This document shows, one piece after another, positions 25,100-34,440 of a stretch of DNA of 64,000 bases. The position numbers were made by a program, and so were the translations under genes. The stretch spans positions 39,522,023 through 39,586,022 of the forward strand of contig OW388296.1 of assembly GCA_936450465.1 (NCBI GenBank), read 5' to 3'. The notes beneath the pieces are model-generated. The model saw nothing but the letters and a program-made list of their open reading frames with translations, was not told the origin of the DNA and searched no databases. The stretch is from Gibbula magus. Taxonomy: Eukaryota > Mollusca > Gastropoda > Trochida > Trochidae. Each line of letters opens with the position of its first letter. The first letter of the stretch is position 1.

Positions 25100-26049
25100 T
25101 GGAAGCATAATTATTACACATACAATATACTCGTACATTACCTTGACAAAGGTTTGTTGATTTATGTATTACAGGGCAAACTATCAGAGACATCAGTAAA
25201 CTAATAACCACCTCCACGAGTTGGTATAAATATCCATGGTCTGATATTGAGTGGCCGGTGACATATATTTCACTGCTGAAGCAGTTGACATTTGCAAGGA
25301 GCGAGTTGATTCATTACCACTTCAACTTTGGAAATGAGTATGGTTCCGGCTCGATGGATGAAAAGATGTTTGACTCCTGACCAGGAGCTGACAGGAGACA
25401 ACATGATGTATGCGACCTATGATTCTGTGGAACTCTACGTCCTCAGTACCCACCCTGATCTACGTCAGACTTCCGGTTTCTTACTCTAACGATGACGTAA
25501 TTGTCGCTGTGGAGTGTTTTATTAGACACTAAAGACAGCATATCCCATAGACCATGTATAAGACCGTTCCAACATCATCGGTTGAAAGGTAATACTGTGT
25601 GACGCCCACTGCTAATCCATCACCTCTATTAATCTCCTGCAAATAAGATAAAGGCACGACTTTCTCAAGACATAAAGGGGTACGTAAACTCAATGTATCA
25701 TTTCACATGGGGAAAATAAATAGTGTTGGTATCAACATATTTCACACGTTTGATGAAAATTGCATTTCAATTAAGCGAATTTGGCAATCCTCTCGACATA
25801 TAGCTTTCTTCATGATCAGTCAAACTAGGTCTAATAACCTTATGACGTCGGAACTTTGAACAATTTATATGTCTTATTTACCTCAATGCCCATTTGACAG
25901 TCTTTGAACTCAGTTGTTTTTCCGGGAGAACTTCCCTACGAAATGAACTTGCAATTCCTACTGGATAATACACCGCTGAGAGGACCTTGAACAGAATAAT
26001 AACCTTCCAAGAGGGTATTATCCAGTATGAGGCTCTCCAAATCAATTCT
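25100..26049. other. Intron 9 of the cadherin gene, otherwise featureless
   Basis: No coding similarity or repeats recognised between the last exon and the SINE. TTATCCAGTA-type short inverted motifs occur near 25960-26030, and no clear element could be drawn. Confidence 0.5.
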
Positions 26050-26190
26050 TTGCACCCAATAAATTTTAAGTAAGGTTATCAATCCACAAAATTGCCAAGT
26101 TTAAAATGTTCATTGTAGACGATGCGGGAATCGAACCCGCAACCCTTCGCTTTGTAGCCCAAGGCTCTACCACTAGATCATGAAGGATTG
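26050..26190 (-). mobile_element. tRNA-derived SINE, family A copy 1
   Basis: The minus strand shows a tRNA-like head with A-box GATCTAGTGGTAGAGCC and B-box GGTTCGATTCC, followed by a body containing ATTTTAAACTTGG. The acceptor and anticodon stems do not pair well, so it is not a working tRNA gene. The same head and body recur at 44455 in plus orientation. It lies in intron 9 of the cadherin gene. Confidence 0.65.
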
Positions 26191-26623
26191 GTGAATGAGA
26201 AGGGTTGATTGTTGGTCAGTATACCGCTGTTGGAGAACTTGATATTTGATATTTTATGTGCGCTGTATTTTACTTGGGTCACCTACAGTAAAACATTTAG
26301 ACAACTGCAATCATGTTAGTTGGTTTGCTGTTGTTTATTTTCGGTATATAAGATAGATAACACCCTCATCCCCAGGCTTCTAGCAAAGAGATATTTGCAT
26401 TCAGGATACACTGACGCAGCAAGAGTGTCGGAATATATAAATACTTCAAAATCTCCCGCGTCCGTGTAAATAAAACATAGCTCTTTCTTCAATAAGATGT
26501 TCTTTTTTACAATAACCGTTTAATTTTTAGAATAAAATTATCATAAGGAAATTATCCGTATCGGTAATTGCTGGATGGCATTTAACCTCCACAAAGACAT
26601 TCTGGTTAAACCTAGTAACCTAC

Positions 26624-27410
26624 CTCTCTGGTCTCACGTAAGCGGGTGTTTTCTTGTGACAGACGATGACGCAGCTCGCGAGGAGCAGACAGAAGCCGAG
26701 GACTCCGATCATGGTCTGCAGGAGCAGCACCCCAGACCTTGACTCACACCTCGAGCTCCCAACCTCAACGCTGCCTGCAGTCGACACCTTCAACCCTATT
26801 GTCTCACCAGTCAGTGCTTCCGGCGGTGCTTGGCTAGTCTTGACATATTCCTTGCTTTGATCTGACTTCACCGTGATCTGTTCTCTAGGAATGTATTCTG
26901 GAACTGGATTGATGCTGTTGCTATGTTTTGGCTTTGGTTCTTTTATTTTCACAACGTTGTCGGATGTAACTGCAGAATTGACGACTGTCTCTGTGACTAA
27001 TTCCACGTCGTCGGCTATAAATTCATCTGTGACAGATGTTATATTTAAACACTTAACAATTGTTTTATTCGCGTCAGTAATTTTTTCATGTTCATCAACC
27101 TCCACCATACCGGCAATTGTGTAAAAGATCTTTCTCTCCAGTATGAGGGTGTTACCGAAAATATGAAGATGTTCCGTCACAACTGTGTTGATGTGGACGA
27201 CGGAGTGGACTGTGTCATTGAGGGGCATGTCCTCCACACGGAGCTGCAGACTCACCCAGCCGGACACAGCACGAGACTCCTGTCCGAGGTCACGTGCTTC
27301 AACCTTGAGACGGACTGTACAGCTCGGACAGTCGGGGACGGGGCTGGCCAGCATCAACTTTCCTGTGTCGGTTTCCACTTGGAATGTCCCGTTCATATGA
27401 CACATGGTCT
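26624..27410 (-). CDS. Cadherin gene exon 9: end of repeat 4, stem, TM helix
   Basis: 787-nt exon. It completes repeat 4 (GTFQVETDTGKLML, LQLRVEDMPLND), then a ~160-residue Thr/Val/Lys/Pro-rich stem with N-glycosylation sequons (NKT, NIT). A single TM helix follows, GVLLLQTMIGVLGFCLLLAS..., with HKK as stop-transfer signal. A TAG directly follows at 26622-26620, but it is part of a good donor, AGAG|GTAGGT, and a phase-compatible last exon exists 1.5 kb further on, so exon 9 is taken as non-terminal. If the donor is skipped the tail would be only ~12 residues. Confidence 0.8.
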
Positions 27411-27494
27411 CTGAAGAAAATACCACGTATCTGAGTTATAGAAATATCGGAGACCTATAAATTGAGGAGACAGCAAGTATAAGGACAGGCGTAC

Positions 27495-27672
27495 CTGACT
27501 CCACAGATAGAAGTTTGTACTCGATCTGACCATCTGGGCCCGTGTCCCTGTCTGTCGCCACAAGGGTGGGAGTGGGATCCCCGAGAGCCCGTGTATGTGT
27601 AAAGGTGAGGTAGGGCTGCGAGCTGTTCCCTTCTCCTCCCCACACAGGTGCATACTCGTTCACGGGCTTCAC
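27495..27672 (-). CDS. Cadherin gene exon 8: start of repeat 4
   Basis: Begins VKPVNEYAPVW (a degenerate DxNDNxP linker) and continues to TLVATDRDTGPDGQIEYKLL, a strong cadherin DAD-type motif. Acceptor GGTTCAG at 27673, donor GTACGC after 27495 (phase 1). Confidence 0.82.
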
Positions 27673-28063
27673 CTGAACCACACATGTCATCCATAAAATA
27701 ATCAACAGTTATTACCCATATGGTTGAAAATAACCGAGTTAATATTATTGATATTAGCACATGTGCACCTATCACGTTTGCATAGCAACCATTGTTTCAC
27801 CGCGACTTCTCGTATTGTGTCGTCTGTGAGTCATAAAACTATTGTTCGTGGCGTCACTATAGCTTGCCGTCGCAAGAGAAGTGGGCCGTTTTCTGACTAT
27901 TTTTTGAAAATAGGAAAACGGAAAAGAATGGGTAATAAAGACATTATTACGAAACTCGTGCACATTTGTGTATGCCCCGGGTAATGATCTTTATTTACGT
28001 TGTGCGTTTACGTGTGAATACGGGACTGAGCAAGCTCTGATATCAATATACGCATCACGTTAC

Positions 28064-28305
28064 CTGCACTGTGACGGTGGCTGTGGCTGAGTTCTGTCTG
28101 CCGTCCCTTGTCCCGTCCACAGCCAGCACCGAGATGACGTGTTGTAGATCCGGCCCGGACTCATCGCAGTCCAGCAAGCTCGAGTTGACCATCAGCGAGT
28201 CCCCGTCCAACCAGTAGCCTCTCACGGGGCGAAGAAGAGACATAGTAACGTTATCCCTGCCTCCGCTGTCAGCGTCGCTCACGCTCAACTTGACCAGTGA
28301 TTTCA
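28064..28305 (-). CDS. Cadherin gene exon 7: cadherin repeat 3
   Basis: Acceptor ACCCCACAG at 28306. The phase-1 join (G+TG, Val) gives REGEPG-VKSLVKLSVSDADSGG, so the calcium motif SDADSG follows the strand begun in exon 6. It ends SATATVTVQ before GTAACG. The repeat is somewhat atypical, with a GYWLDGDS segment in place of the usual VDP.TG motif. Confidence 0.8.
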
Positions 28306-28548
28306 CTGTGGGGTCAGAAATACGGTCAAAGATAAAAGTTTTGAGAAACTCTATACATCCAGATATGTTTATGTGCATGCATTTATATGTAACATTCGTC
28401 AACGACGTTTGCTTGCCGCTAATGGCTGCGATACTGTCGAAGTGGCGTTGAACAAAAACTCCCTCACTCACTCACTAAATGACGTTTGCGAGCGGTATCA
28501 AGCTAGTAGTGATGGACGATTGTGAAACACATTACCGAGCATCAGCCA

Positions 28549-28588
28549 CCCCTCCTCCTCCTCCTCCTCCTCCTCCTCCTCCTCCTCA
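28549..28588. repeat. CCT trinucleotide microsatellite
   Basis: About 12-13 uninterrupted CCT units at the left border of the 58-bp array, in intron 6. Confidence 0.95.
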
Positions 28589-28604
28589 CATGGTCTTGTC
28601 CCTG

Positions 28605-30762
28605 AGAAGCTACTCACCCCCGGGTTCACTCTCCCTCACAGTCACGTTATATTCCTTCCGTGAGATGCTACTCACCCCCGGCTTCACCCTCCGTAACAGT
28701 CACGTTATAGTCCTTCTGTGACAAGCTACTCACCCCCGGGTTCACTCTCCCTCACAGTCACGTTATATTCCTTCTGTGAGAAGCTACTCACCCCCGGCTT
28801 CACCCTCCATAACAGTCACATTATAGTCCCTCTGTGACAAGGTACTCACCCCCGGGTTCACTCTCCCTCACAGTCACGTTATATTCCTTCTGTGAGAAGC
28901 TTCTCACCCCCGGCTTCACCCTCCCTTACAGTCACGTTATATTCCTTCTGTGAGAAGCTACTCACCCACGGCTTCACCCTCCGTAACAGTCACGTTATAG
29001 TCCTGCTGTGACAAGCTACTCAACCCCGGGTTCACTCTCCCTCACAGTCACGTTATATTCCTTCTGTGAGAAGCTTCTCACCCCCGGCTTCACCCTCCCT
29101 CACAGTCACGTTATATTCCTTCTGTGAGAAGCTACTCACCCCCGGCTTCACCCTCCGTAACAGTCACGTTATAGTCCTTCTGTGACAAGCTACTCAACCC
29201 CGGGTTCACTCTCCCTCACAGTCACGTTATATTCCTTCTGTGAGAAGCTTCTCACCCCGGCTTCACCCTCCGTAACAGTCACGTTATATTCCTTCTGTGA
29301 GAAGCTACTCACCCCCGGCTTCACCCTCCCTCACAGTCACGTTATAGTCCATCTGTGACAAGCTACTCACCCCCGGGTTCACCCTCCGTCACAGTCACGT
29401 TATATTCCTTCTGTGAGAAGCTACTCACCCCCGGCTTCACCCTCCGTAACAGTCACATTATAGTCCCTCTGTGACAAGCTACTCACCCCCGGCTTCACCC
29501 TCCCTCACAGTCACGTTATAGTCCCTCTGTGACAAGCTACTCACCCCCGGGTTCACCCTCCCTCACTGTCACGTTATATTCCTTCTGTGAGAAGCTACTC
29601 ACCCCCGGCTTCACCCTCCCTCACAGTCACGTTATAGTCCCTCTGTGACAAGCTACTCACCCCCGGGTTCAACCTCCCTCACAGTCACGTTATATTCCTT
29701 CTGTGAGAAGCTACTCACCCCCGGCTTCACCCTCCGTAACAGTCACGTTATATTCCTTCTGTAAGAAGCTACTCACCCCCCGGGTTCACTCTCCCTCACA
29801 GTCACGTTATATTCCTTCTGTGAGAAGCTACTCGATCGATCACCCCCGGCTTCACCCTCCCTCACAGTCACGTTATAGTCCCTCTGTGACAAGCTACTCA
29901 CCCCCGGGTTCAACCTCCCTCACAGTCACGTTATAGTCCTTCTGTGAGAAGCTTCTCATCCCCGACTTCACTCTCCGTAACAGTCACGTTATAGTCCTTC
30001 TGTGACAAGCTACTCACCCCGGCTTCACTCTCCCTCACAGTCACGTTATATTCCTTCTGTGACAAGCTACTCACCCCCGGGTTCACCCTCCCTCACAGTC
30101 ACGTTATATTCCTTCTGTGAGAAGCTTCTCACCCCCGGCTTCACCCTCCGTAACAGTCACATTATAGTCCCTCTGTGACAAGCTACTCACCCCGGCTTCA
30201 TCCTCCCTCACAGTCACGTTATATTCCTTCTGTGAGAAGCTACTCACTCCCGGGTTCACCCTCCCTCACAGTCACGTTATAGTCCCTCTTTGACAAGCTA
30301 CTCACCCCCGGCTTCACCCTCCGTAACAGTCACGTTATAGTCCTTCTGTGACAAGCTACTCACCCCCGGCTTCACCCTCCGTAACAGTCACGTTATAGTC
30401 CTTCTGTGACAAGCTACTCACCCCCGGGTTCAACCTCCCTCACAGTCACGTTATATTCCTTCTGTGAGAAGCTACTCACCCCCGGGTTCACCCTCCCTAC
30501 CAGTCACGTTATATTCCTTCTGTGAGAAGCTACTCACCCCCGGGTTCACCCTCCATAACAGTCACGTTATATTCCTTCTGTGAGAAGCTACTCAACCCCG
30601 GCTTCACCCTCCATAACAGTCACATTATATTCCTTCTGTGAGAAGCTACTCACCCCCGGGTTCACCCTCCCTCACAGTCACGTTATAGTCCTTCTGTGAG
30701 AAGCTACTCACCCCCGGGTTCACCCTCCCTCACAGTCACGTTATAGTCCTTCTGTGAGAAGG
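28605..30762. repeat. 58-bp minisatellite made from the exon 6 3' end and its splice donor, ~37 copies
   Basis: Period 58 bp. The plus-strand unit includes CTCACCCCCGGGTTCACCCT, CCCTCACAGTCACGTTATAG and TCCTTCTGTGAGAAGCTA. Read on the gene's strand, every unit is AAGGACTATAACGTGACTGT (the KDYNVTV codons), the REGEPG codons, then GTGAGTAGCTTCTCACAG. The first unit is therefore coding, and the rest lie in intron 6 as near-identical copies carrying a donor and an acceptor-like TTCTCACAG. The unit length is not a multiple of three and contains an in-frame TAG, so it cannot extend the protein. Confidence 0.95.
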
Positions 30763-30954
30763 AGGGAGGGTTGTCGTTGATGTCGTACACTGTGACGTTG
30801 AAGCCTCGATCTGTCTTGTGCTGAGCCTCGTCCCTGACGGTCAAACTGACCCTGAGAACCAAAGATTGCTGGTTGACCTTGTCCAAGTCCACTTCATTCC
30901 TCACGTACAGCACGCCGGTGTGCGGGTCCACTGTATAGAATTGCGCCCCGAAAC
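30712..30954 (-). CDS. Cadherin gene exon 6: rest of repeat 2, start of repeat 3
   Basis: Starts GFGAQFYTVDPHTGVLYVRN and includes LDKV and VYDINDNPPSF, clear cadherin hallmarks. It ends SQKDYNVTVREGEPG before the donor GTGAGT (30711). The last ~40 coding bases plus the donor are the template of the 58-bp array that fills the next intron. The outermost of 37 identical donor contexts was taken as the real exon end, because it is the only one contiguous with the coding frame. Confidence 0.85.
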
Positions 30955-31123
30955 CTGCATGAACATATTGTCTTTGTACATCATCAGGCATGCAAATCTA
31001 ACTTTGGTTACATATCCAACATATAAAGGTAAACATGTACGCTCACAACGTTTACTACTTAACAAATACGATGCCCAATGTAAGGCTAACCCACCCACAT
31101 TATAAAACGGGTGTGGTCCAAAC

Positions 31124-31317
31124 CTGAGAGGGAGTATGTGAGCGTGTCGCCGGTATCAACGTCGCGAGCAGAAGTGATAGCTCCCACCACAGTGCCGGCC
31201 GGAAGCTGTTCTGGGACGCGTAAAGGACTGATACTAGTGATTTCCGGGTAGTTGTCGTTGACGTCCGTCACCACTACAGTGAGCACCGCCGTCACGGAGT
31301 TGAACTCATCCTTCGCT
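31124..31317 (-). CDS. Cadherin gene exon 5: end of repeat 1, start of repeat 2
   Basis: Begins AKDEFNSVTAVLTVVVTDVN and continues DNYPEI, the canonical A-x-D...DxNDNxP linker that ends one repeat and starts the next. It then runs SPLRVPEQLPAGTVVGAITS and a DVDTGD calcium motif. Acceptor TTACAG, donor GTTTGG after 31124 (phase 1). Confidence 0.85.
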
Positions 31318-31470
31318 CTGTAACACAGACCACGTGTAACAAGATGTGTGCAGTGTTTTCTCATTGATACTATCAAACTACCAACATTTCTTTAAAGTAA
31401 CTTAGAACATAACAGTGGGAGTAGAACAAATTCTATGGATTTACAACTTCTTTAGTAGGAAGTGACTTAC

Positions 31471-31628
31471 ACAATACGGAGGGTGTAGAAAGAGCGTGCC
31501 TCGTAGTCCAGACTCTTGACGAGAACAACACTGGAGCCAGAACACTGGAAGGTGTCCGCCCACTCTCCAGTCACAGAGAAACGCACTATGTCCTTGTCCG
31601 GGTCGCTCGCCGCCAACTCGAACACCAC
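31471..31628 (-). CDS. Cadherin gene exon 4: core of cadherin repeat 1
   Basis: Reads VVFELAASDPDKDIVRFSVT and, later, LVKSLDYEARSFYTLRI. SDPDKD is the DxD/DAD-type calcium motif and LDYEA the LDRE-like motif. The donor is a perfect GTAAGT after 31471 (phase 2). Confidence 0.8.
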
Positions 31629-31785
31629 CTAATGCAACAGAGAGATTTGCTTTGTTTGTATTTACACATTTCGAAATAAATGACACTAAACACACACGCT
31701 CATTTACAACAAATACTGTGAGAATTACTACTGTTTCAACACCGAATAAATAATGACCTCAGTAAAGACTAAATCGAGCTTCAAC

Positions 31786-31865
31786 CTTCTTGGTGTCTGT
31801 ATTCTCCGGTATCTCTGTCACGGTCCCTCCGTGCGGGGCGGGGAACACAAACTCTGGGGGTGCAT
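31786..31865 (-). CDS. Cadherin gene exon 3: start of cadherin repeat 1
   Basis: Encodes D-APPEFVFPAPHGGTVTEIPE then NTDTKK. P-E-F followed by V-x-E-I-P-E-N is the usual first strand of a cadherin repeat, with the calcium-binding Glu in PEN. The donor GTTGAA is weak, and the phase-0 join to exon 4 restores TKKVVFELAASDPD. Confidence 0.68.
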
Positions 31866-31939
31866 CTGTTCCAATATAAACACAAAACTTCAATCATACA
31901 CGTAATATTGTACAATGTCACCTAACTGTATATAAGTAT

Positions 31940-32042
31940 TGCCCGACAAAAACCTTAAATGGTAACTATCCTGGTTACAGGGCCTCTATATTTATGAGGA
32001 GGCCCCGAATCAGGATAGTTACCATTTAAAGTTTGTAGGGCA
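31940..32042. mobile_element. 103-bp palindromic foldback in cadherin intron 2
   Basis: Left arm TGCCCGACAAAAACCTTAAA and TGGTAACTATCCTG; right arm CAGGATAGTTACCA and TTTAAAGTTTGTAGGGCA. The two arms are inverted copies of ~40 bp around a small centre with GGGCCTC/GAGGCCC, a typical small foldback MITE or hairpin. Confidence 0.75.
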
Positions 32043-32096
32043 GAATTTCCAAGATCATTCACGTATACAATGTTGATTGTGGAAAACATATCCCAC

Positions 32097-32543
32097 CTTG
32101 AATAAAGCGCCACTTGATTGGTTTGGTTTTGCCATGGATGATGAGCGAGTTGACTTGGAAGGGTTCAGGGGATCGGAGCATAATGAGGGTATTCTTTCCC
32201 ACTGTGAATCCTTTGCCAACTCTGAGACGGCCAGTGCTGTCCCATGACAGCCAGAAGGTCTTAAAGGAGTTGCAGTCCAGCCAGTACCCTTTCACAGTGC
32301 TGGATTGACGCAAACACGGCTTTAAACAGCTGTCCATTATGTCGTTATGATCGGCGCCGAGAGAGAGCAAGAAGTAGCGGGCGCCCTTCGTATTGATGGT
32401 GTGTATTTGCGACAGGAAGATATATGCACTGGAGCACGCCTTCACCTGCATTAAGAGCGTGTCCCTTCCCGTGATGGCGACTCCCTTGTCGTTCATGAAC
32501 ACCGATCGTTTGAGCGTATCCGTCTCAACCTCGATAGTTGTGC
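32097..32543 (-). CDS. Cadherin gene exon 2: FAMeT-like domain
   Basis: 447-nt exon (acceptor TTTTCAG, donor GTGGGA). It encodes almost exactly one domain, residues ~23-170. Diagnostic parts are the VFMNDKG start, an ACSSAYIFLS strand, the YFLLSLGADHND segment, a paired SCLKPCL, and the signature FWLSWDSTGRLRVGKG near the C-terminal end. This pattern (F-W-x-S-W...x-V-G) is that of the farnesoic acid O-methyltransferase / Methyltransf_FA family, which also occurs in non-enzymatic extracellular invertebrate proteins. One domain per exon, with phase-1 borders on both sides, is the classic arrangement for exon shuffling. Confidence 0.72.
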
Positions 32544-32544
32544 C

Positions 32545-33510
32545 TGAAAATTGACCTCAGTCAGTGACTTGGAGTGGCTTAGATTCTTTGCAGGGCATTT
32601 ACTCGTGACTCGATGTTAGATACCAATCAAATGAGCTACTGAGAATGGTGAATCATTGTTATATGGTATTATACTACAGGTAGATGGTTACAAAGGGTAG
32701 ATACTTAGACACGTACATGATCGTATGTCTCTGCATGATCACATGGATACTTTCTGTGTGGATATATCTTATATTAGGACCCATGCCCTCTCGTCAAATT
32801 AGGAAATATATACCATGTCAAGGCCACCACATCTCGTTTTACTTTTCAACTCATGGCCAACTGATAAAAAAAAACTCGTAAATGTGCTTGTTTGATTCAA
32901 CGACGCGGAACATTGCCGTATCCATAGAAAACGGTAATCCGTATTGAAATAAAACGGTGCGACGTATACAGCGACAGTGGTGTGAAACTCTTCAGTGTGA
33001 GAGGTAGATTTGTAGATCCCATGCGAATTTGAGGGTTCAGACAGCATGATAATTGACCATTCCATCATGGTACCATATTCAAAACTCTACTTTGAGTATT
33101 TAGGTATCGCTACAGCGGTCAGATCACTTGAACTACCTTCGAGCGGCCATTTTAACACATTAAGATAGCTAATTCAGGAGTATTATTTAGCCATTGGCAG
33201 CACTTTTACCTTTTCATGATTTCATTTTATTTCAATAAAAAAAATCGTGCTGCAGCGCCTTGTTACTTATGCTGTTATTCAAATATGTGACATGTACACA
33301 TTTTCAAAGTTACATTTGTTTTACTTTTAGTATTGCATTATATGAAGAACCAACTTCTGATCAAATGATAAAAAATAGTTATTACGTCTTATTTGATTCA
33401 CTGTCATACAATTCATAAATTTGCAAATGGTTAGAGTAAGGACATCATCGAAAGAGAAATTGACTAGAGACGAGTTTGTCTGTGGTGGATATATATGTCC
33501 TGTACACCAA
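32545..33510. other. Intron 1 of the cadherin gene
   Basis: About 1 kb between the signal-peptide exon and the FAMeT exon. No additional exon or repeat is recognised. Confidence 0.55.
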
Positions 33511-33511
33511 C

Positions 33512-33575
33512 CTGCCCGTGTCTTCCTGTCTACACACAGCAGCAGTGCACACGTCAGCAGGACCCGGCCCGACAT
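33512..33575 (-). CDS. Cadherin gene exon 1: start and signal peptide
   Basis: ATG at 33575 opens MSGRVLLTCALLLCVDRKTR, a short basic N-terminus and a hydrophobic core typical of a signal peptide. The donor is GTTGGT after 33512 (phase 1). The upstream GTG in the same frame is not used as start. The donor is not a strong consensus, but phase and downstream domains support it. Confidence 0.7.
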
Positions 33576-33599
33576 CCTCGCACCACACACTTTACTGTA

Positions 33600-34300
33600 T
33601 GCTCTCTCGTCTCAGTGGCAGACTTCACGAACAGTTAGAGCTCCATTGCTTCTCTCAGCTGTCAACAATAAGTTCTAGCAACCCAATAAATATCGAGCAA
33701 TATGTCACATTTACCAATGCGGTCTTCACCTTACTGTAACTTCCATAGGTTCTGCTAACGGCGGTTACTGAAAATGAGACCTGGCTTCTGGTTCGATACA
33801 AGTATACTGTTCTTTTGTTCTGTTTGGTGTCAAATTTTTTTGCACATGCCACTATGTGATCATAATGGTTTATTGGAGTTATGAGGACATAAGAAAACAC
33901 ATTCACTCTGTTAGAGTGGCATTAACAGGGGATCATATTGCACTCGCTAATGCAGTGTGGAGCAGTCTCGGGACCAGCACTCCAGTACACCGGTATGAAC
34001 CTGACAGCTATCAAATATATACATCTCGGATAGTGCCGATATTTCTGAGGTGGCATACTCTACATATGTTGCCGATGTGAGAATCCATTTCAAGATCAGA
34101 ATCGAGATGCACGCCAAGGTTTTTAACAGTTGTAGAGAAGGAATATGTTTCAGCCCAAATAGTTATATCTCGAAAATAAATTTGTTTTGGGCGAAGTTTA
34201 GGGGAGATCAGCCCTTATCTCCCTTATTGGATAGGTACAAGGTATCATCAACACCTTGAGGGTGAACATAGGTACTTTCTGTCCCCGTGAACCGCGGGTT
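33600..34300. other. Region between cadherin start and LINE
   Basis: The promoter of the minus-strand cadherin gene should lie here. No TATA box or other core motif is clear, and no gene is seen. Confidence 0.45.
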
Positions 34301-34314
34301 AAGTTTAGGATCGA

Positions 34315-34440
34315 TTGTTTATGTGTGACACTCTGGGTGGCCACGGTTTTCGTGCTGGCGTTGTGACTCGATGTGGCGATGTTGAAAAGGAGACACATAA
34401 GGTAGCCACTAAGACTGACGACTTAGAACACGGGTCTAGG
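34315..34440 (+). mobile_element. LINE ORF1, 5' fragment (coiled-coil end and start of RRM)
   Basis: The plus frame reads DVEKETHKVATKTDDLEHGS then RRDNFNIVVFLVAEKQGE. The pattern 'DDLE..SRR.N.VV.G..E' is the coiled-coil-to-RRM junction of L1-type ORF1 RNA-binding proteins. The remainder of ORF1 lies 8.4 kb downstream at 42826, with the 43-bp array between. The true 5' end of the element was not located. Confidence 0.65.

Larger units (their letters stand above)
25020..33575 (-). other. Whole-gene span: FAMeT-domain cadherin, ten exons
   Basis: Ten minus-strand exons join in consistent phase and give ~823 aa. From the N-terminus: signal peptide (1-~20); a farnesoic-acid-O-methyltransferase-like domain (Methyltransf_FA type, ~25-165); four cadherin repeats (about 171-276, 277-378, 379-484, 485-597) with Ca2+-site motifs such as DVNDNYP, DINDNPP, SDPD and ATDRD; a ~160-aa Thr/Val/Lys-rich stem with several N-glycosylation sites; one TM helix (~762-786); and a 37-aa tail with no visible beta-catenin site. 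The likely role is calcium-dependent adhesion or recognition at the cell surface. The FAMeT-like fold is known in invertebrate extracellular proteins and is not proven to be an enzyme here. No classical cadherin, protocadherin or Fat name fits. The exon model is inferred from sequence only. Confidence 0.75.

Noticed and set aside
26116..26187. Functional tRNA gene (minus strand)
   Set aside because: A- and B-boxes are good, but acceptor and anticodon stems mispair and the sequence continues into a body shared with another SINE copy.
26620..26622. TAG as the end of the cadherin protein
   Set aside because: The TAG is within a good GTAGGT donor, and a phase-compatible last exon with a fair acceptor follows. 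Kept as the alternative model.
27765..27785. RFX X-box-like site GTTTGCATAGCAAC in cadherin intron 7
   Set aside because: Resembles a ciliary-gene X-box but lies inside an intron far from any transcript start; a single match is expected by chance.
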